The notes beneath the pieces are model-generated. The model ran no database searches. It saw only the letters and a program-made list of their open reading frames with translations, and was not told where the DNA came from. Position numbers and translations under genes: made by a program. This document shows, one piece after another, positions 32,586 through 32,587 of a stretch of DNA of 32,587 nucleotides. Position 1 is the stretch's first letter. Every line of letters starts with the position of its first letter. Source of the DNA: Chromatiales bacterium (GTDB lineage Bacteria > Pseudomonadota > Gammaproteobacteria > RBG-16-57-12); assembly GCA_026989455.1 (NCBI GenBank), contig JALSJH010000007.1, forward strand, positions 1-32,587, given 5' to 3'.

Positions 32586-32587
32586 TC

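Overview
The window looks like a gammaproteobacterial chromosome, probably an autotrophic sulfur-oxidiser type (inference from gene content). It holds a Calvin/glycolysis cluster tkt-gap-pgk-pyk-fba, then hemB-aroE, adk, a TraB-family gene, a GAF gene, ppa, a sigma54/NtrC-type glnA locus with ntrBC, a fadD-fadL-volA-like lipid-acquisition cluster, rhlB/trxA/rho, a triheme cytochrome c, a PfkB kinase and thiO. No rRNA, tRNA, CRISPR array or complete transposase gene was recognised. The most unusual signal is a family of about 160-bp hairpin elements (MITE-like, termini GGGAAGCTCTGAT...ATCAGAGCTTCCC, probable TA target duplication). There are three full copies, one clean internal-deletion derivative and several degenerate relatives. 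Arm-to-arm mismatches are G-U-compatible on only one strand, and substitutions between copies preserve pairing, which suggests selection on an RNA structure. Two full copies in inverted orientation bracket trxA. Relatives sit in the glnA 5' leader and next to ntrBC. Other points: a second hairpin element with 25-bp perfect inverted repeats between fadD and fadL, a 22-bp perfect palindrome next to a truncated SMR-transporter remnant, hairpins at most intercistronic junctions of the Calvin cluster, and a C10 tract inside rhlB. All calls come from reading the sequence; no database search was run.
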